64,000 nt of DNA from assembly GCA_037178625.1 (NCBI GenBank), contig CM074127.1, positions 2,232,001-2,296,000 of the forward strand, in the 5' to 3' direction. Positions within the stretch are counted from its first letter, which is position 1. Every line of letters starts with the position of its first letter. The notes below the pieces were generated by a model, which saw nothing but the letters and a program-made list of their open reading frames with translations, was not told where the DNA came from and ran no database searches. This stretch comes from Skeletonema tropicum (Eukaryota; Bacillariophyta; Thalassiosirophyceae; Thalassiosirales; Thalassiosiraceae). Shown piece after piece: positions 32,794 to 43,882 of the stretch. The translations under genes and the position numbers were made by a program.

Positions 32794-33257
32794 GGGGTCA
32801 ATCAATTCGCGTTTGTGACCTTGAAATAGATAAATGAAGAAGGGTAGAACATTAATTATTATCTACCAAAGATGATTGAAAGAGGATTTAAATTGTTAGG
32901 CAGTAAACTACATATATGTTTTGCCGAAAGATGGGGGAAGGGAGGTGGAGTATGTGGAGTGAGAGAGAGAGGAAGGATGCAGCATTACTGTTGTCATATC
33001 AGCAATGATTTGAACTCGGAGATTTGCTTAATTGCTGACGATACTTATCAATGAGTGGATGGATCAAAGATGAGCTTAGGGTGCTGCAGAGTTTTTGTGA
33101 AGCTTTGTTACAATGCTTGTAACAAAGGTATGAGATAGTAATATTAGACAAGTGATTTTTCATAAGAACTGTGAAAGGGGCAAGCCGCGAATCATCTTTT
33201 GGTCTCCCCATCTGCAACCTCCACAATTAAATTGACTTGGGTAGGAGCATTTTCAAT
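32794..33257. other. Intergenic region between convergent genes
   Basis: 464 bp of 3' flanks for PP2A and the WASHC3-like gene. No gene or notable repeat apart from a short GAGAGAGAGAGGA purine run near 32960. Confidence 0.4.
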
Positions 33258-33767
33258 TTATTCTTCATCTTCTGGAAAGAGTCCAGGGATAGATTCTAAT
33301 TTTGATTCCAACAGAGACATTTGCTTTTCCAAAACGGTCAACTTGTGCGAAGTTCCCTCAAGAGATGCATTTGCATCGGCAATGTATGAATTTAGAAATT
33401 GACTCGTGGTTGACAAATACTGATGAATGGCGTCACAAGTAACAGTAGGATCAAGTGGTGGCAGCGAACCAAACACCTTTTGTTCTTTCTGATGTAAACT
33501 TTCTATCTGTTCTAATCTTTCACGGTAATGTTGCTCAGCAGCAAGAGTTGAGGCTTCTCTAGTAGATTGAGTATTCTTCTCAAGACGAGAATCTGTTCTG
33601 TTTGCATCCATCTCCGTTTGTTCATTTGGAGAATTCTTATCATTTGCATCTTTGTTCGTATCGTTATCATCTGTGGATGCATGCCTTTTTGAAAGTGCCG
33701 ATGCTCTCGACTCTAGCTCCTTCGCCCTTACGGACGGAAGCGGTGGAAGAGCAGCTGCATTTGCCAT
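33258..33767 (-). CDS. Coiled-coil protein, possibly WASH-complex subunit 3 (CCDC53)-like
   Basis: 169 residues, single exon. The first 80 residues are disordered (Asp/Asn/Thr-rich). The C-terminal half has TSQFLNSYIADANASLEGTS followed by heptads LTVLEKQMSLLESKLESIPG and a short acidic end. The pattern FLNxF...LxxLexxLxxLEaKLxSIPGL is the N-terminal signature of WASHC3/CCDC53 and is related to BRICK1 of the SCAR/WAVE complex. Here the signature is at the C-terminus and the rest of WASHC3 is missing, so the assignment is tentative. Both complexes activate Arp2/3; whether this diatom has the partners cannot be judged from the window. Confidence 0.45.
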   Translation of the reverse strand: MANAAALPPLPSVRAKELESRASALSKRHASTDDNDTNKDANDKNSPNEQTEMDANRTDSRLEKNTQSTREASTLAAEQHYRERLEQIESLHQKEQKVFGSLPPLDPTVTCDAIHQYLSTTSQFLNSYIADANASLEGTSHKLTVLEKQMSLLESKLESIPGLFPEDEE

Positions 33768-34264
33768 TATTTTGTTACGTCACACACTCTCTCTCCGCGC
33801 AAAAGGATTGCCGAATCCCCAATGCCTACACCCTACACTCAGTTAATTGCGGAAAGCAGAAGCAGAAGATGTGCAGCGGCGAGCTTTATTTTTTGTTTTG
33901 TCATCGTTCATCGTCGTTTTGAGATCTTCATCTTCGGGTTCGTTTCTGCGTACAAAACCGCTTTTCCGACGAATGAGCAACACCGAAGACGAGTTATTGC
34001 CCGGATTTCTTTCGATAGATAGGTGGCACTTTTTACCCACAAATAATCTACTTCTAAGACACTGTTTTATATACTTCGTACAGAGGAATCTGTAGAAGTA
34101 TCAGTACACTCTTGAGTAAAGGGTAAAGGCGCAACATGCCATCCACCATCTCCATCTATATACCACTTCCCGTCGAAACCTTATCAACCTTGTTGCAGCG
34201 TTGATTACAATTCGTCAACTGACCGGACCGCACCTTAGGAACGAAGGTATTAACAACAATCAAA
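33768..34264. promoter_or_regulatory. Divergent intergenic region, WASHC3-like and uL4 genes
   Basis: 497 bp between the two divergent starts. It should hold the strong promoter of the ribosomal-protein gene. No defined element recognised. Confidence 0.4.
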
Positions 34265-35404
34265 ATGGCAGCCCGTCCTCTTGTATCCGTCTTTTCCCTC
34301 ACGGGAGACAAGGCAGGTGAAACCACCTTGCCTGAAGTCATGACCGCTCCTATGCGTCCCGACATCGTTCAGTTCGTCCATACCAACATGGCCAAGAACA
34401 ACCGTCAGGCTTACGCCGTTTCTCCTTGGGCAGGAAAGAATGTTTCTGCCTCATCTTGGGGAACTGGACGCGCCGTGGCACGTATCCCCCGTGTAGGTGG
34501 AGGTGGTACTTCCCGTTCTGGACAAGGAGCCTTCGGAAACATGTGTCGTGGTGGACGCATGTTCGCGCCTACCAAGACATGGCGCAAGTGGCACCGTAAG
34601 ATCAACTCCACTCAACGCAGGTACGCTGTTGCTTCTGCTCTTGCTGCCTCTGCCGTTCCTGCTCTTGTGATGGCTCGTGGACACAAGGTCGATGATGTTC
34701 CTGAGATTCCTCTTGTTATGGACTCCTCTATCGAGTCTGCCAAGAAGACCTCTGCTGCCAAGGACATCCTTGCTGCTGTTGGAGCTCTTGCTGATGTTGA
34801 GAAGGCTGCTGATTCCAAGAAGATCCGCGCCGGTAAGGGTAAGGCCCGTGGCCGTAAGTACACTCTTCGTCGTGGTCCTCTTGTTATCTACAAGAACAAC
34901 GACGGTGTTGAGCAAGCATTCCGTAACTTGCCCGGAGTTGAGCTTTGCTGCGTTGACAGACTCAACCTCCTCCAACTTGCTCCTGGTGGACACATGGGAC
35001 GCTTCTGCGTCTGGTCCCAGGCTGCTCTTGATGCCCTTAACGAGATCTACGGATCTGAGGGTAAGAAGATCCCTGAGGACATCATGGCTAACGCTGACTT
35101 GGCTCGTATCATCAACTCCGATGAAATCCAATCTGTCCTCAACCCCGCCAAGCGTGCCAACAAGAAGTACCTTCGTAAGAAGAACCCTCTTAAGAACATC
35201 AAGGCTCTTGCCAAGCTTGACCCCTATGCCGCTGCTGCTCGTGAGAGTGAGCAACGCGCTGAAGCTGCTCGTAAGGACCAGAAGGCTGCTCTTTTGAAGA
35301 AGAAGCGTGAGGTCGCCAAGAGCAAGAAGCAATACAAGGCCCAAGGAAAAGCTTTCTACGAGCAAGTCTCCCAGCAAGGTGATGTTTGCGCTGATGGCTT
35401 CTAA
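34265..35404 (+). CDS. RPL4: 60S ribosomal protein uL4 (L4/L1)
   Basis: 379 residues in one exon, ATG at 34265. The order of motifs is that of eukaryotic uL4: [54 protein letters not shown], then the extended loop [20 protein letters not shown] and [15 protein letters not shown] that lines the exit tunnel. [40 protein letters not shown] and [20 protein letters not shown] follow, ending in a Lys/Ala-rich tail. Codon choice is strongly biased (CGT, AAG, CTT/CTC), giving long antisense open frames that are not genes. Confidence 0.97.
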   Translation: MAARPLVSVFSLTGDKAGETTLPEVMTAPMRPDIVQFVHTNMAKNNRQAYAVSPWAGKNVSASSWGTGRAVARIPRVGGGGTSRSGQGAFGNMCRGGRMFAPTKTWRKWHRKINSTQRRYAVASALAASAVPALVMARGHKVDDVPEIPLVMDSSIESAKKTSAAKDILAAVGALADVEKAADSKKIRAGKGKARGRKYTLRRGPLVIYKNNDGVEQAFRNLPGVELCCVDRLNLLQLAPGGHMGRFCVWSQAALDALNEIYGSEGKKIPEDIMANADLARIINSDEIQSVLNPAKRANKKYLRKKNPLKNIKALAKLDPYAAAARESEQRAEAARKDQKAALLKKKREVAKSKKQYKAQGKAFYEQVSQQGDVCADGF

Positions 35405-35792
35405 GTGAATATAGTAAAAATAAATCAAAACCGATAAACAGTGAAACGGCACAGCCCACACTTCTTCTAGATTATCTCTCACTTGTCTTCACTTATCACA
35501 CGCTTACTTTTGCGACTGGTTACTTTCTTATGGCAATAGAAAACGTTTTATCTGCCACTTCACCTTGCGAATTGGCTTGTGCCTTGTCGTGAGCAAAACA
35601 TAATAATGGTACACTGTACCAACAGGGGAGTACCAACTGCATTACCTACGAACCAATAAACATATTTAAACTTGCCGGAACCCCACAACTCCCTCTCTTA
35701 TCATTACCCCAATAATCTAATGCAAAGTATACATCAAAATGACGTTTCAAATTATTTATTACTCTATTTCAATCAACAACTTATGAAATTAC
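35405..35792. other. Intergenic region between convergent uL4 and NAC-beta genes
   Basis: 388 bp, AT-rich. It provides 3' flanks of both genes. Nothing else recognised. Confidence 0.4.
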
Positions 35793-36290
35793 TTATTTCT
35801 CAGAAATCTCTTCGAAGTTGCCATCAACAAGGTCCGGAACATCATCGTCGTCGTCATCCTCTTCAACTACTTTTGGCATGTCTCCAGCCATACCCTGAGC
35901 AGCCATTGCTTGCTGCAATTGCTGAATGTTGTCCATGCCAAGTTGAGACACGATACCGGGAAGAAGGTCTTGAAGGGGCTTGGTCTCAGATGCCCCAGAC
36001 ACAATGAAGGTGTTGGCACCAATAGATGCTTGAAGTTTTGGGTTGACAAAGTGGATGACCTTTCCATCCTCCTTGAAGAGGTTGATCTCCTCAACTCCAG
36101 GGATGTTGGTTGCCCCTAGCTTCTTTAATGCTCCGGTGAGCTTAGCATCTGATTGAGCGGAAGAGCTTCGTGATGAAGACTTCTTCTTACGTCGCACAGC
36201 TCCCTTTCCTCCAGTGTTTGCAGTAGCACCCCCGAATCGCTTAGCGATCATCTTTTGTCTGGCCGCAGCCATTTCAGCTTCACTAGGCAT
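35793..36290 (-). CDS. BTF3: Nascent polypeptide-associated complex beta subunit (BTF3-like)
   Basis: 165 residues from the ATG at 36290. The N-terminal ribosome-binding motif is present (KRFGGATANTGGKGAVRRKK, the RRKKK signature). The NAC domain follows: LKKLGATNIPGVEEINLFKE, IHFVNPKLQASIGANTFIVS, TKPLQDLLPGIVSQLG. The C-terminus is acidic (VEEDDDDDDVPDLVDGNFEE). NAC beta pairs with NAC alpha at the ribosome exit and shields emerging chains from wrong targeting. It lies beside the ribosomal uL4 gene, convergent with it. Confidence 0.95.
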   Translation of the reverse strand: MPSEAEMAAARQKMIAKRFGGATANTGGKGAVRRKKKSSSRSSSAQSDAKLTGALKKLGATNIPGVEEINLFKEDGKVIHFVNPKLQASIGANTFIVSGASETKPLQDLLPGIVSQLGMDNIQQLQQAMAAQGMAGDMPKVVEEDDDDDDVPDLVDGNFEEISEK

Positions 36291-37526
36291 GTTTATATAT
36301 AATTGCACAAACTAAGAAAAGAAATAACTGGAATTGTTGTTCCAATTGCTGTTGCTGTTGAAAAAATTCAGGAGGAGATGTCGAGACGTAAAAATCGTTA
36401 GAGCAAGTAGGAGAGGACAATTAAACCTTCACCGATCAGCATATTCCATTCCCCTACAAAAACGAAGGCTGGGGTGTAATCTACAATGGCACGAAGAACC
36501 CAGTCATCCAAATCGCCGACCAAAGTTCAACCAAACATAAGATGAGATGTAACATCAGCGCCGACAAAATTGCACTTGTGCTGTAACTGAGTTCCTTCGT
36601 ATATTCTTCCACCGCAACAACTCAGCTCCATCCAAGCACCCACCCACTGCAAAATAGAGTATATCGCTGCTTACATTAGGATCAAAGGGTGTAAATAGAC
36701 CACGGCCACAAGATGTTGGGGTTGGTTTGATTGAGGCGCGGTGAGGAGGTGACCAAGCAAAGGAGGAGGGCCGCCGCCGGACGACGCAAGACTGTTTGCG
36801 TGTTCGTGGGCAGAAGAGTTGGGACCACGGTTGGCAAACCGCTGGGCGAGTGGCCTTCGCTGATGGGCACAAGAAGAAGCAAGTAGTAGGCACCTTCACA
36901 ATAGAAGTACATGAGAGTGTCTCGTTGTTGCAACCGCAATTTTATGTCTTCTTGGGCTATCAAAGAGGCACCTTCTTTTTTGTTCATCCCTTGATTGCAG
37001 CACAATATGGTTGTCTGGATGGAATCATTTGTCCATTTGTATGAATTGAGACGGACCCGGTACCTACCTCTTTCCCGGCAGTAACCAGTAACAACTTTTA
37101 CACAGCCCAATCATATTATACGGTATTTGGGATCAAGAGCAGTGTCCATTACTGATCTTTTATTGATAACGGGAGTGTATAAGCTCCCCTCATTTTGTGG
37201 ACTTGTGTCTGTAAAGTGCCCATCCTCGATGCAGGCCTTCCTTTGATGAGCACGAGAAAGGACTTCCTACAGAGATCCACAAGAATGATACTTTTTTATT
37301 TAGCATAAGAGGAAAAACGTATAACTTCAAAGATATTTTACTCTACAGTCTCATTCTAACCAGCTGTCTCATCATCTATCACACCTTCTTGGACACTTCC
37401 CTTGAAATAATATCAAGGCAAAGGGGCCTTATATGCCAAGTGTCAACAAATCGCTCTCCTCATCATCGTCAATGTTTCATAATATTGCTTGCAGTAGTAT
37501 TCACAAGAACATTAAGTAGACTAGCA
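36291..37526. other. 1.2-kb intergenic region without recognised gene
   Basis: Several short ORFs exist on both strands; none has recognisable protein features. It includes the upstream region of NAC-beta and the 3' flank of the CIA30-like gene. No RNA gene or transposon end identified. Confidence 0.4.
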
Positions 37527-38402
37527 TTAAATTACATTGTAAAATCCAACTTTTCCAACAGCAAGAACCACATCTTTAACCTCTCCAATTGATACAACAC
37601 CCAATCTACGCAGAATAGGGACAAACGGAGTCACCTCAGGACCTGGACCATACCCTTTAAATGCATCCCAAGGCAAACGCACCGTAGCCCATTGACCAGG
37701 CCGAACCTCAAAGGTGCCTCTGTACGATGAATTCTGTCGATCACAAGCAGGATTTCTCAAGTGAACATTGAACTTTTCTGCCACCCCCGTGCCCTCGCAA
37801 TACACTTCCAACTCCACACCATCGTAGTTCTCTGCATTCACAAACGCATCTTCACTGGGATCGAGTGACAAATCAGTTGCCATTTGAATGAATCCCCCAT
37901 TACTTCCCGAAACCAGTGATACATTACCTCGTAATACATTGCAAATTTTTCCATCGACCGTCTCTCTTGTCAAACTACCATTGCTCGAACCTCCCATCAC
38001 ACGATCGGTAATACCCTGCCATTGACTCCCCGAACTTGTGAATGGAAATGGATCGGTCATATCATCAATCACACCCGAAGTTGTGCACGAAACATATGCT
38101 GCCTTGGATTTCTTTGTTCCACCAGTAGTGTCTTTTTGACTTCCGCCCGATGGTGATTCATCCAGACCCATTGCATTTGCAAAGTCCATGTTGGCGGCTC
38201 CTCCGATTCGGCCCTTGCTTCGTAGGAAGGCCATGGCTTTGTTATCGCCCTTTTTCTTCTTTGTGGGCGTTCCGTCATCATCGGCAGTTGACATTTGTCG
38301 CGGTAGGGTTGTACAAGATCTTGGTGCTGCTGCTGGTTGAAATGCAGCGCTGTATTCTAGCAGCAGGATTGAAAGTAGGGCCGTCTTCATCATCATCATC
38401 AT
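37527..38402 (-). CDS. Plastid-targeted CIA30-family protein
   Basis: 291 residues, single exon, beginning with five consecutive ATG codons (first at 38402). The signal peptide ends LEYSAAFQPAA, with Phe at the expected +1 site of diatom plastid import. After a Lys/Gly-rich linker the CIA30 beta-sandwich spans about residues 115-290: DPFPFTSSGSQWQGITDRVM, GGSSNGSLTRE (the family VMGGxS signature), then YDGVELEVYCEG, FEVRPGQWATVRLPWDAF, and RRLGVVSIGEVKDVVLAVGK. CIA30 proteins are assembly factors for NADH dehydrogenase complex I in mitochondria, and plastid members help assemble photosynthetic or NDH-type complexes. The predicted plastid location supports the second use; the exact target is unknown. 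Confidence 0.88.
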   Translation of the reverse strand: MMMMMKTALLSILLLEYSAAFQPAAAPRSCTTLPRQMSTADDDGTPTKKKKGDNKAMAFLRSKGRIGGAANMDFANAMGLDESPSGGSQKDTTGGTKKSKAAYVSCTTSGVIDDMTDPFPFTSSGSQWQGITDRVMGGSSNGSLTRETVDGKICNVLRGNVSLVSGSNGGFIQMATDLSLDPSEDAFVNAENYDGVELEVYCEGTGVAEKFNVHLRNPACDRQNSSYRGTFEVRPGQWATVRLPWDAFKGYGPGPEVTPFVPILRRLGVVSIGEVKDVVLAVGKVGFYNVI

Positions 38403-38695
38403 TACTATTAGTGCTGTTGATTGTTAGGCTGCAACTGATGAAGATATTATGAGTTAGGCAGTCCATTGTAATGCACGCAGCTGGATCTTTGTTGGAGAAC
38501 AAAAAGATAAAAGATACCGCACTTGACACGCACAAACGTCAGTACGGCGTTTTTTGACCCTCCACTTTCCGTGAAACCCATCACATGCACAGGCACAGCC
38601 AGGCTTCGTGTTGCATCATACTCCTAGCCTACTTCAACGCAATAGAATATCGGAACGCTGCATCTCAGGATCATAATAATAATAATTCAATAATA
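38403..38695. promoter_or_regulatory. Divergent promoter region of CIA30-like and homoserine dehydrogenase genes
   Basis: 293 bp between two divergent plastid-protein genes, possibly a shared promoter. ATAATAATAATT repeats lie just before the downstream start. Confidence 0.45.
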
Positions 38696-40126
38696 ATGCG
38701 TCTCCAAATTGCCTACATCGCAGCCGCTGCTCTCGGGCGCGTCTCGTCCTTCACCCCCTCCACCATCTCCACTACTGCTCGTCAAACCATGCTCCGATCC
38801 GCTTCCACCTCCTCTCTCGGCATGTCCTCCGAAGACACCATCACTCTCGGAATCTTCGGCGGTGGAACCGTCGGTGGTGGTATTGTCGAAATCCTCTCCC
38901 ACAAGGCAGACTACTTCAAGCAACTTACCGGTAAAAGCATTGAAGTGAAGAAAGTGTGTGTTCGTGATGCATCCAAACCACGTGACTTTGCATTACCAGA
39001 TGGATGCTCCATTGTGACATCCTACGATGATATCCTCAATGATGACTCGATCGATGTAGCCGTGGAAGTGATGGGTGGCACAACCGATGCCAAGGATGTG
39101 GTCTTCGGAGCATTATCAAACGGAAAGTCAGTCGTTACCGCCAACAAGGCCCTCATTGCCAAGGATTTGCCCGAGATTGAAACTCTCCTTTCGACATTGG
39201 ATGCGGACACCCAGTTCAGATACGAGGCGGCAGTGTGTGGTGGTATCCCCATCATCCGATCGATGCAAAGTGACTTTGTCGGAGATAATATTCAGCTCAT
39301 GTGTGGTATCATTAATGGATGTACCAACTTTATGCTAACTGCCATGGATAGGGATAAGAAGAGCTACGATGAGGCATTGTCGGAGGCAAGTGACTTGGGA
39401 TATGCCGAAGCCGACCCAACATTAGACGTGGGTGGATTTGATGCTCGTTCCAAACTGAAGATTTTGATGAGGTTGGCATATGGAATGAATGTGGAAGAGG
39501 ATGAGATTTCTTGCAGAGGCATTACTGAATTGACCAAGATTGATTTTGAATATGCCAAGATGTTGGGTGGAACCATCAAATTGTTGGGTGTGGCAGAAAA
39601 GAATGATGCTGGGGAGGTATCGGCGTATGTGGCACCATGCTATGTTACCAATGAAGATGCACTTTCGTCAGTAAACGGGGCCACCAATGCTATTGAAGTG
39701 TTGTCAGACAACCTTGTGTCTTCTATTTATATCGGACAGGGTGCTGGAAGGTACCCCACTGCCAACTCGTGCATAAATGATATTGTTGCATTGGCCAAGG
39801 GTGACAAGACACCTCTTCCCTTCAACCCCAGCTCTGAGACCAAGTTTGTCAACAACTACGAATCCGTCTTTTACCTTCGACTTAGCTACCGCGACCAACT
39901 TGGTATTACTCGCCAGGTGGGAGAAGTTTGCGAAAAACACGGTGTTTCTATCCATTCCCTTCTTCAGAACCCTGTGGCGAAGAACCAGGAATCAGCATTT
40001 GCTATTATGACTGATAAGGTTGATTATGCTGCCATTCTGAAGGTTATTGCTGATATTGAGGCACTGGACTGGTGCAAGGGCAAGCCATTTTACATGCCAG
40101 TCCTCAGAGATGATTGGCAGGTTTAG
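38696..40126 (+). CDS. HSDH: Homoserine dehydrogenase, plastid-targeted
   Basis: 476 residues from the ATG at 38696; the frame also has an ATG at 38585, but MRLQIAYIAAAALGRVSSFTP is a clear signal peptide with Phe after the cleavage site. The NAD(P)-binding fold is shown by ITLGIFGGGTVGGGIVEIL. The catalytic domain has VVTANKALIA, YEAAVCGGIPIIRSM, IINGCTNFMLTAMDRDK, DLGYAEADPTLDVGGFDARS and KLKILMRLAYG. A C-terminal ACT domain is present (YRDQLGITRQVGEVCEKHGV, then AFAIMTDKVDYAAILKVIAD). It reduces aspartate semialdehyde to homoserine on the way to threonine and methionine. It is monofunctional, with no aspartate kinase part. The family NGTTN/NGTSN motif reads NGCTN here. Confidence 0.95.
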   Translation: MRLQIAYIAAAALGRVSSFTPSTISTTARQTMLRSASTSSLGMSSEDTITLGIFGGGTVGGGIVEILSHKADYFKQLTGKSIEVKKVCVRDASKPRDFALPDGCSIVTSYDDILNDDSIDVAVEVMGGTTDAKDVVFGALSNGKSVVTANKALIAKDLPEIETLLSTLDADTQFRYEAAVCGGIPIIRSMQSDFVGDNIQLMCGIINGCTNFMLTAMDRDKKSYDEALSEASDLGYAEADPTLDVGGFDARSKLKILMRLAYGMNVEEDEISCRGITELTKIDFEYAKMLGGTIKLLGVAEKNDAGEVSAYVAPCYVTNEDALSSVNGATNAIEVLSDNLVSSIYIGQGAGRYPTANSCINDIVALAKGDKTPLPFNPSSETKFVNNYESVFYLRLSYRDQLGITRQVGEVCEKHGVSIHSLLQNPVAKNQESAFAIMTDKVDYAAILKVIADIEALDWCKGKPFYMPVLRDDWQV

Positions 40127-40632
40127 GTAGATGAGGGTTAGGGATGAATTCTAGTATCATAGAGAGTATGAGGATGGGATAGCACTGGAAGTAGACGAAC
40201 ACGTCGTTTAGTTATCAGTAAGGTAGGGCAGAGTGTCTAAGTAAAGTGACTATTGACTTAATATTTGACATTAGATAGCCATGTTCTAAAATCATAATGA
40301 CGGAATATTCAATAGGGGGCAAAAGGCAAATCATGACATGGCATGGGCAGATGATAGTTTGAACTCTGTTGATAAGTGTGCCTGAGCCTGATTGTTTCGG
40401 CACGATCAATACAAGATTGCATATCGACGATGAAGCAAGTGATGCATCTTGTTCTTGCCAGAACTGAATAGAAAGGGTCTACCTGTAGTAAAGCTAACTG
40501 TTTACTAATTCTCACAGCTTTAAAAGTAATACCTAAGAAGTTAATTCATTCTATTTCAAGATCTCACGAAGATTCTCTTCGGCTGCAGGCCACAAGGATG
40601 CTGGCTCGTCTGAGCCAGGTCAGACATTCCTC
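40127..40632. other. Intergenic region between convergent genes
   Basis: 506 bp, 3' flanks of homoserine dehydrogenase and the oxidase. Nothing recognised. Confidence 0.4.
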
Positions 40633-43244
40633 TTAATTGAGGATAGAGAAAAACAAATGAAGTGCAATTGCGGAGAGTACAGTCGCGTAAGTAGACGCAT
40701 AAGACGCACCAGATGGCTGATCAGAGGGCTCTTCCGACTGAGTCGCAGTTGTAGGAGACGTCAACTCGTCATCCTGAGAGTGGGACGCCTTGGCCTTGAC
40801 AAGATTATTTCCGATGCAGCTGTTGCAATTGAACATGAATTTGGGATCAACAACCTTCTTGATTGACTCGAGACGACTGAGCATTTCTGTTCCATAGATC
40901 GCCTCCTGAGAAGAGATACACTTTTCGTTGCGCTCCTCAAATGTCCATTCTTTAGGACAAATCTTCGTCCAGTCTTCCTTAAGAGGCCCAGCGAGCCAAG
41001 GCCCAGCATGATTCGACTGAAAAACAGGAGGAAACTTGGTCTTGTCGGAAATGTCAAACATTTCTGGAAACAGATTGCTCCAAAAGTATGCTTCGTCGCC
41101 TGCAACCAAATTGAAAAAATTCACCATCGTAGCAGCCTCGCGGGCTGCCTTGGAAAGAGAATTGGCTTGATCGGAAAAGCTGGCAGTATTAAATCCATAG
41201 GCATAGTACGGGGAAGCGGACGTCATCCTCTCGAAAAGAATCTTCGTATTCTCTTCGTTTTTTTCAAGCCAGGATTGAGGGACCAACACGTTAGCATGCG
41301 TAGTACCATACCAGTTAGGAGGAGGGGCATCCGGAACTTTGCCAGGAAAACGGGCATTTGGAGGAAAAATCAGTGGAGTAACAATCATTTGTTCTGGGTA
41401 GCTCTTTGGAGCTTCAGTCATGCCTCCACTTTGCTCCACGATCACGTCACCTACATTGACAAGACATGGTTGAGCTTCCGTCAAGTTGTTCAGCTGTAGG
41501 AACTTTGTCCAAGCTTCGACAACATTTTCTTCGCCAAAACAAAACAACATCCCAGGAAAGTCTGGAGCCCCACATGCGAGGCTACTTTCCTTCGTCACAT
41601 TCATTAGCGATGGAAACATAAAGTACATGGCCGTGAACTCTGCAAATTTAGGGGCAACGGCAGAACACTCCTCGATTCCCACATAGGTTCCTAAGACGAA
41701 ACTGTTGAAGGGAAGAAATTCATGAAGCTGCAGATACACGGATGTTACCACACCCCACGTTCCTCCGCCGCCTCCGTTGACGGCAAACCAGAGGTCATTG
41801 AAATCAATATCAAAGTCTTCGGGGCAATCGTCCCAAATCCATTTCTCCTCATCTTGTTCATCAGAGTTGATTCGGCACACTCCTGAAACAACTTTCGTGC
41901 GAGGGTAAATGAATCCATCTGCACTTGCGTCTTCCCATTCTGTAGGGCCGAATTTGACATGATGACCATTTGGTAACACCATCTCTACTTGCAGCACCTG
42001 ATCCACGCCCATGCCTTTCCGTGCATTAAAGAAGATTCAAGAAAACAATACCGAGTACTCATGTACGATCCAAGAGGCAGAAGATAAGCAATACAAATTT
42101 TACACACACACGTACCAAAGCGTCGGCCTCCAGTTGTACCTGCGTTACCACCTTGCCATGTCCAACCCACTGTGTTACATTCGAACAGGAAGACAGATAA
42201 ATTGTTAGAACGAAGAAGAAGAAATCCGCCGACACATGTACATACTAAGGACGAAAATAACTTACTCGGAGAAACAGTACCAGCTGCGCCACCTACTAAG
42301 TGATACTTGTACTCTTCATGTGCTTTATTAGCGTCTATGACGGCTCGGTATGCCTTGTCTTTAAAGATATATGAATACATTGGATCGATGTTACTTAGAG
42401 AAGGTTGATAGCAAGTATTTCCGAAATAGATCTGTGAAAGTACATACAATGTAATCAAAAACTTACCAAAGTTCTCGCCTCCACCGACACGAATGACACT
42501 GGACTAGTTCCTTGCCAATGATAGAAGACAGGCCTGATTACTAAGATCCTTAGCTACCACGGCATCCAAAAGGGCCGCATCTGCATCACAGTCCGTGATT
42601 CCATCTGCGGCATAATGGACGTAACGGTTCATATTCAAGAGGAGAGTATTCTTCTTGCTTGATGAACCGGTGTAACTGTGACCACTGTTCTTGACACTGA
42701 TTTCGATATTGTTCTTCTTCGCGAATTGGATGGTCACGATAACATCTGAGGCAGTAACGGGAAACAAGACCTTGGAAGGGAGGTCGAGACTTGGGTTGGT
42801 TTCATCAGGGATGAAGCCAAACAATACTTCCATGTCAACGGTAAAATCTTCTTTAAGGGTAATATCTTCGGACAACTGATCCATAGTATGACTCAAATGG
42901 CCATCATCGCTTGGACGCGGCCATTGCAATGACCATCCTATGAAAGCATGACCCAAGCACATCCCTGACGGCTGATCAATTAGGGCATGCGCTGTTGGAG
43001 TCGGATTCATGAACTCAGGGAGACATTCCTCTGCGTAATTCTGGAAGGAGGTGTCGACGAGAGATGCCGATGGGCTGAGCTTTGAAGCCAAGTCATCCCA
43101 ATCGAGATCATTGCGCCATCCAGCTACAGATGTCTCATTAGATGCAGCGGCTGCAACAGATGAAGATAGATTGCTTGTGCTACATCCCAAGGCAGTGAAT
43201 AGGAGGATACGCCGTGCTGCGGCAGCGAAGGCAAAGGAAGTCAT
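40633..43244 (-). pseudogene. FAD-linked berberine-bridge-type oxidase with in-frame stop, GPI-anchor-like tail
   Basis: Four exons: 43244-42467, 42358-42266, 42169-42116 and 42014-40633. All have GT-AG borders and consistent phase, giving 768 codons. A signal-like start (MTSFAFAAAARRILLFTALG) is followed by the FAD-binding motifs VKNSGHSYTGSSSK (His that links FAD), SSVIRVGGGENF, LVGGAAGTVSP and GVDQVLQVEMVLPNG. The C-terminal BBE motif is PKFMFNCNSCIGNN. The end is hydrophobic after a Ser/Pro stretch, as in GPI-anchored proteins. A TAG at 42506-42504 interrupts the first exon exactly inside the reading frame, between SLARN and SSVIRVGGG; the frame is intact on both sides. So it is a recent pseudogene, a readthrough case, or a sequence error. 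Confidence 0.75.
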
Positions 43245-43882
43245 GTCGGTTGAAATACGTGAGCAGTTCTCCTTGTAGAGGTGTATCGTAGACGTTGCTT
43301 GGCTCAAAATGTGAGACGTTGCGTTAGCAATTATGAGCAATGATAACTTATCACGTTACCCACAAATTAAGATACTTAGGAGTAGCAAGCTCAAGAGCAA
43401 GAGGAAAGCGACAAATGTTGATAAGATTTTTTTTGGAATCCCAACGCAGAACACGGCGGTTCACGGCGACGTTTAAGCGTCTCTTGGACCCAGTCCAAAA
43501 GTGTGCAAATTAACTATGACGACGTTACTGATTACTAAAATGTGACAAAATTAGGAGAGACGTTAACCGTCAAATACGCGAGGCGTGAACCGCTGTGAGA
43601 AAGAAAGCACAGATGGCTCTCGCTTCGCATGGTATCTATTATTTTTTAGCTCACTTGTTTCCATTGATGAAGACTCCCAATAGACCGAAGACCCCAAAGA
43701 TTGTAGAAGAAGCAAATCGAATATGAAATGATGATCATGATCATGATAGCCACAACGAACGCCATCACAATAGATGAAGTACCCACGTTCGAAGAGCACT
43801 GCACAGCCAACATTCTGCTAAATAACCAAAAATAAATACTCAGCAGGACCATAAACCAGCTATATCAAAATAATCCCAAACC
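43245..43882. promoter_or_regulatory. Divergent intergenic region, oxidase and RPN1 genes
   Basis: 638 bp between divergent starts. It presumably carries both promoters. No gene or repeat recognised. Confidence 0.4.

Noticed and set aside
34451..35482. 343-codon minus-strand ORF opposite ribosomal protein uL4
   Set aside because: Leu/Ser-rich antisense artefact of the strongly biased uL4 codons; no protein-like motifs.
36682..37110. 142-codon minus-strand ORF in the large intergenic region
   Set aside because: Composition is not protein-like, no domain is visible and no start context or neighbouring exon supports it.
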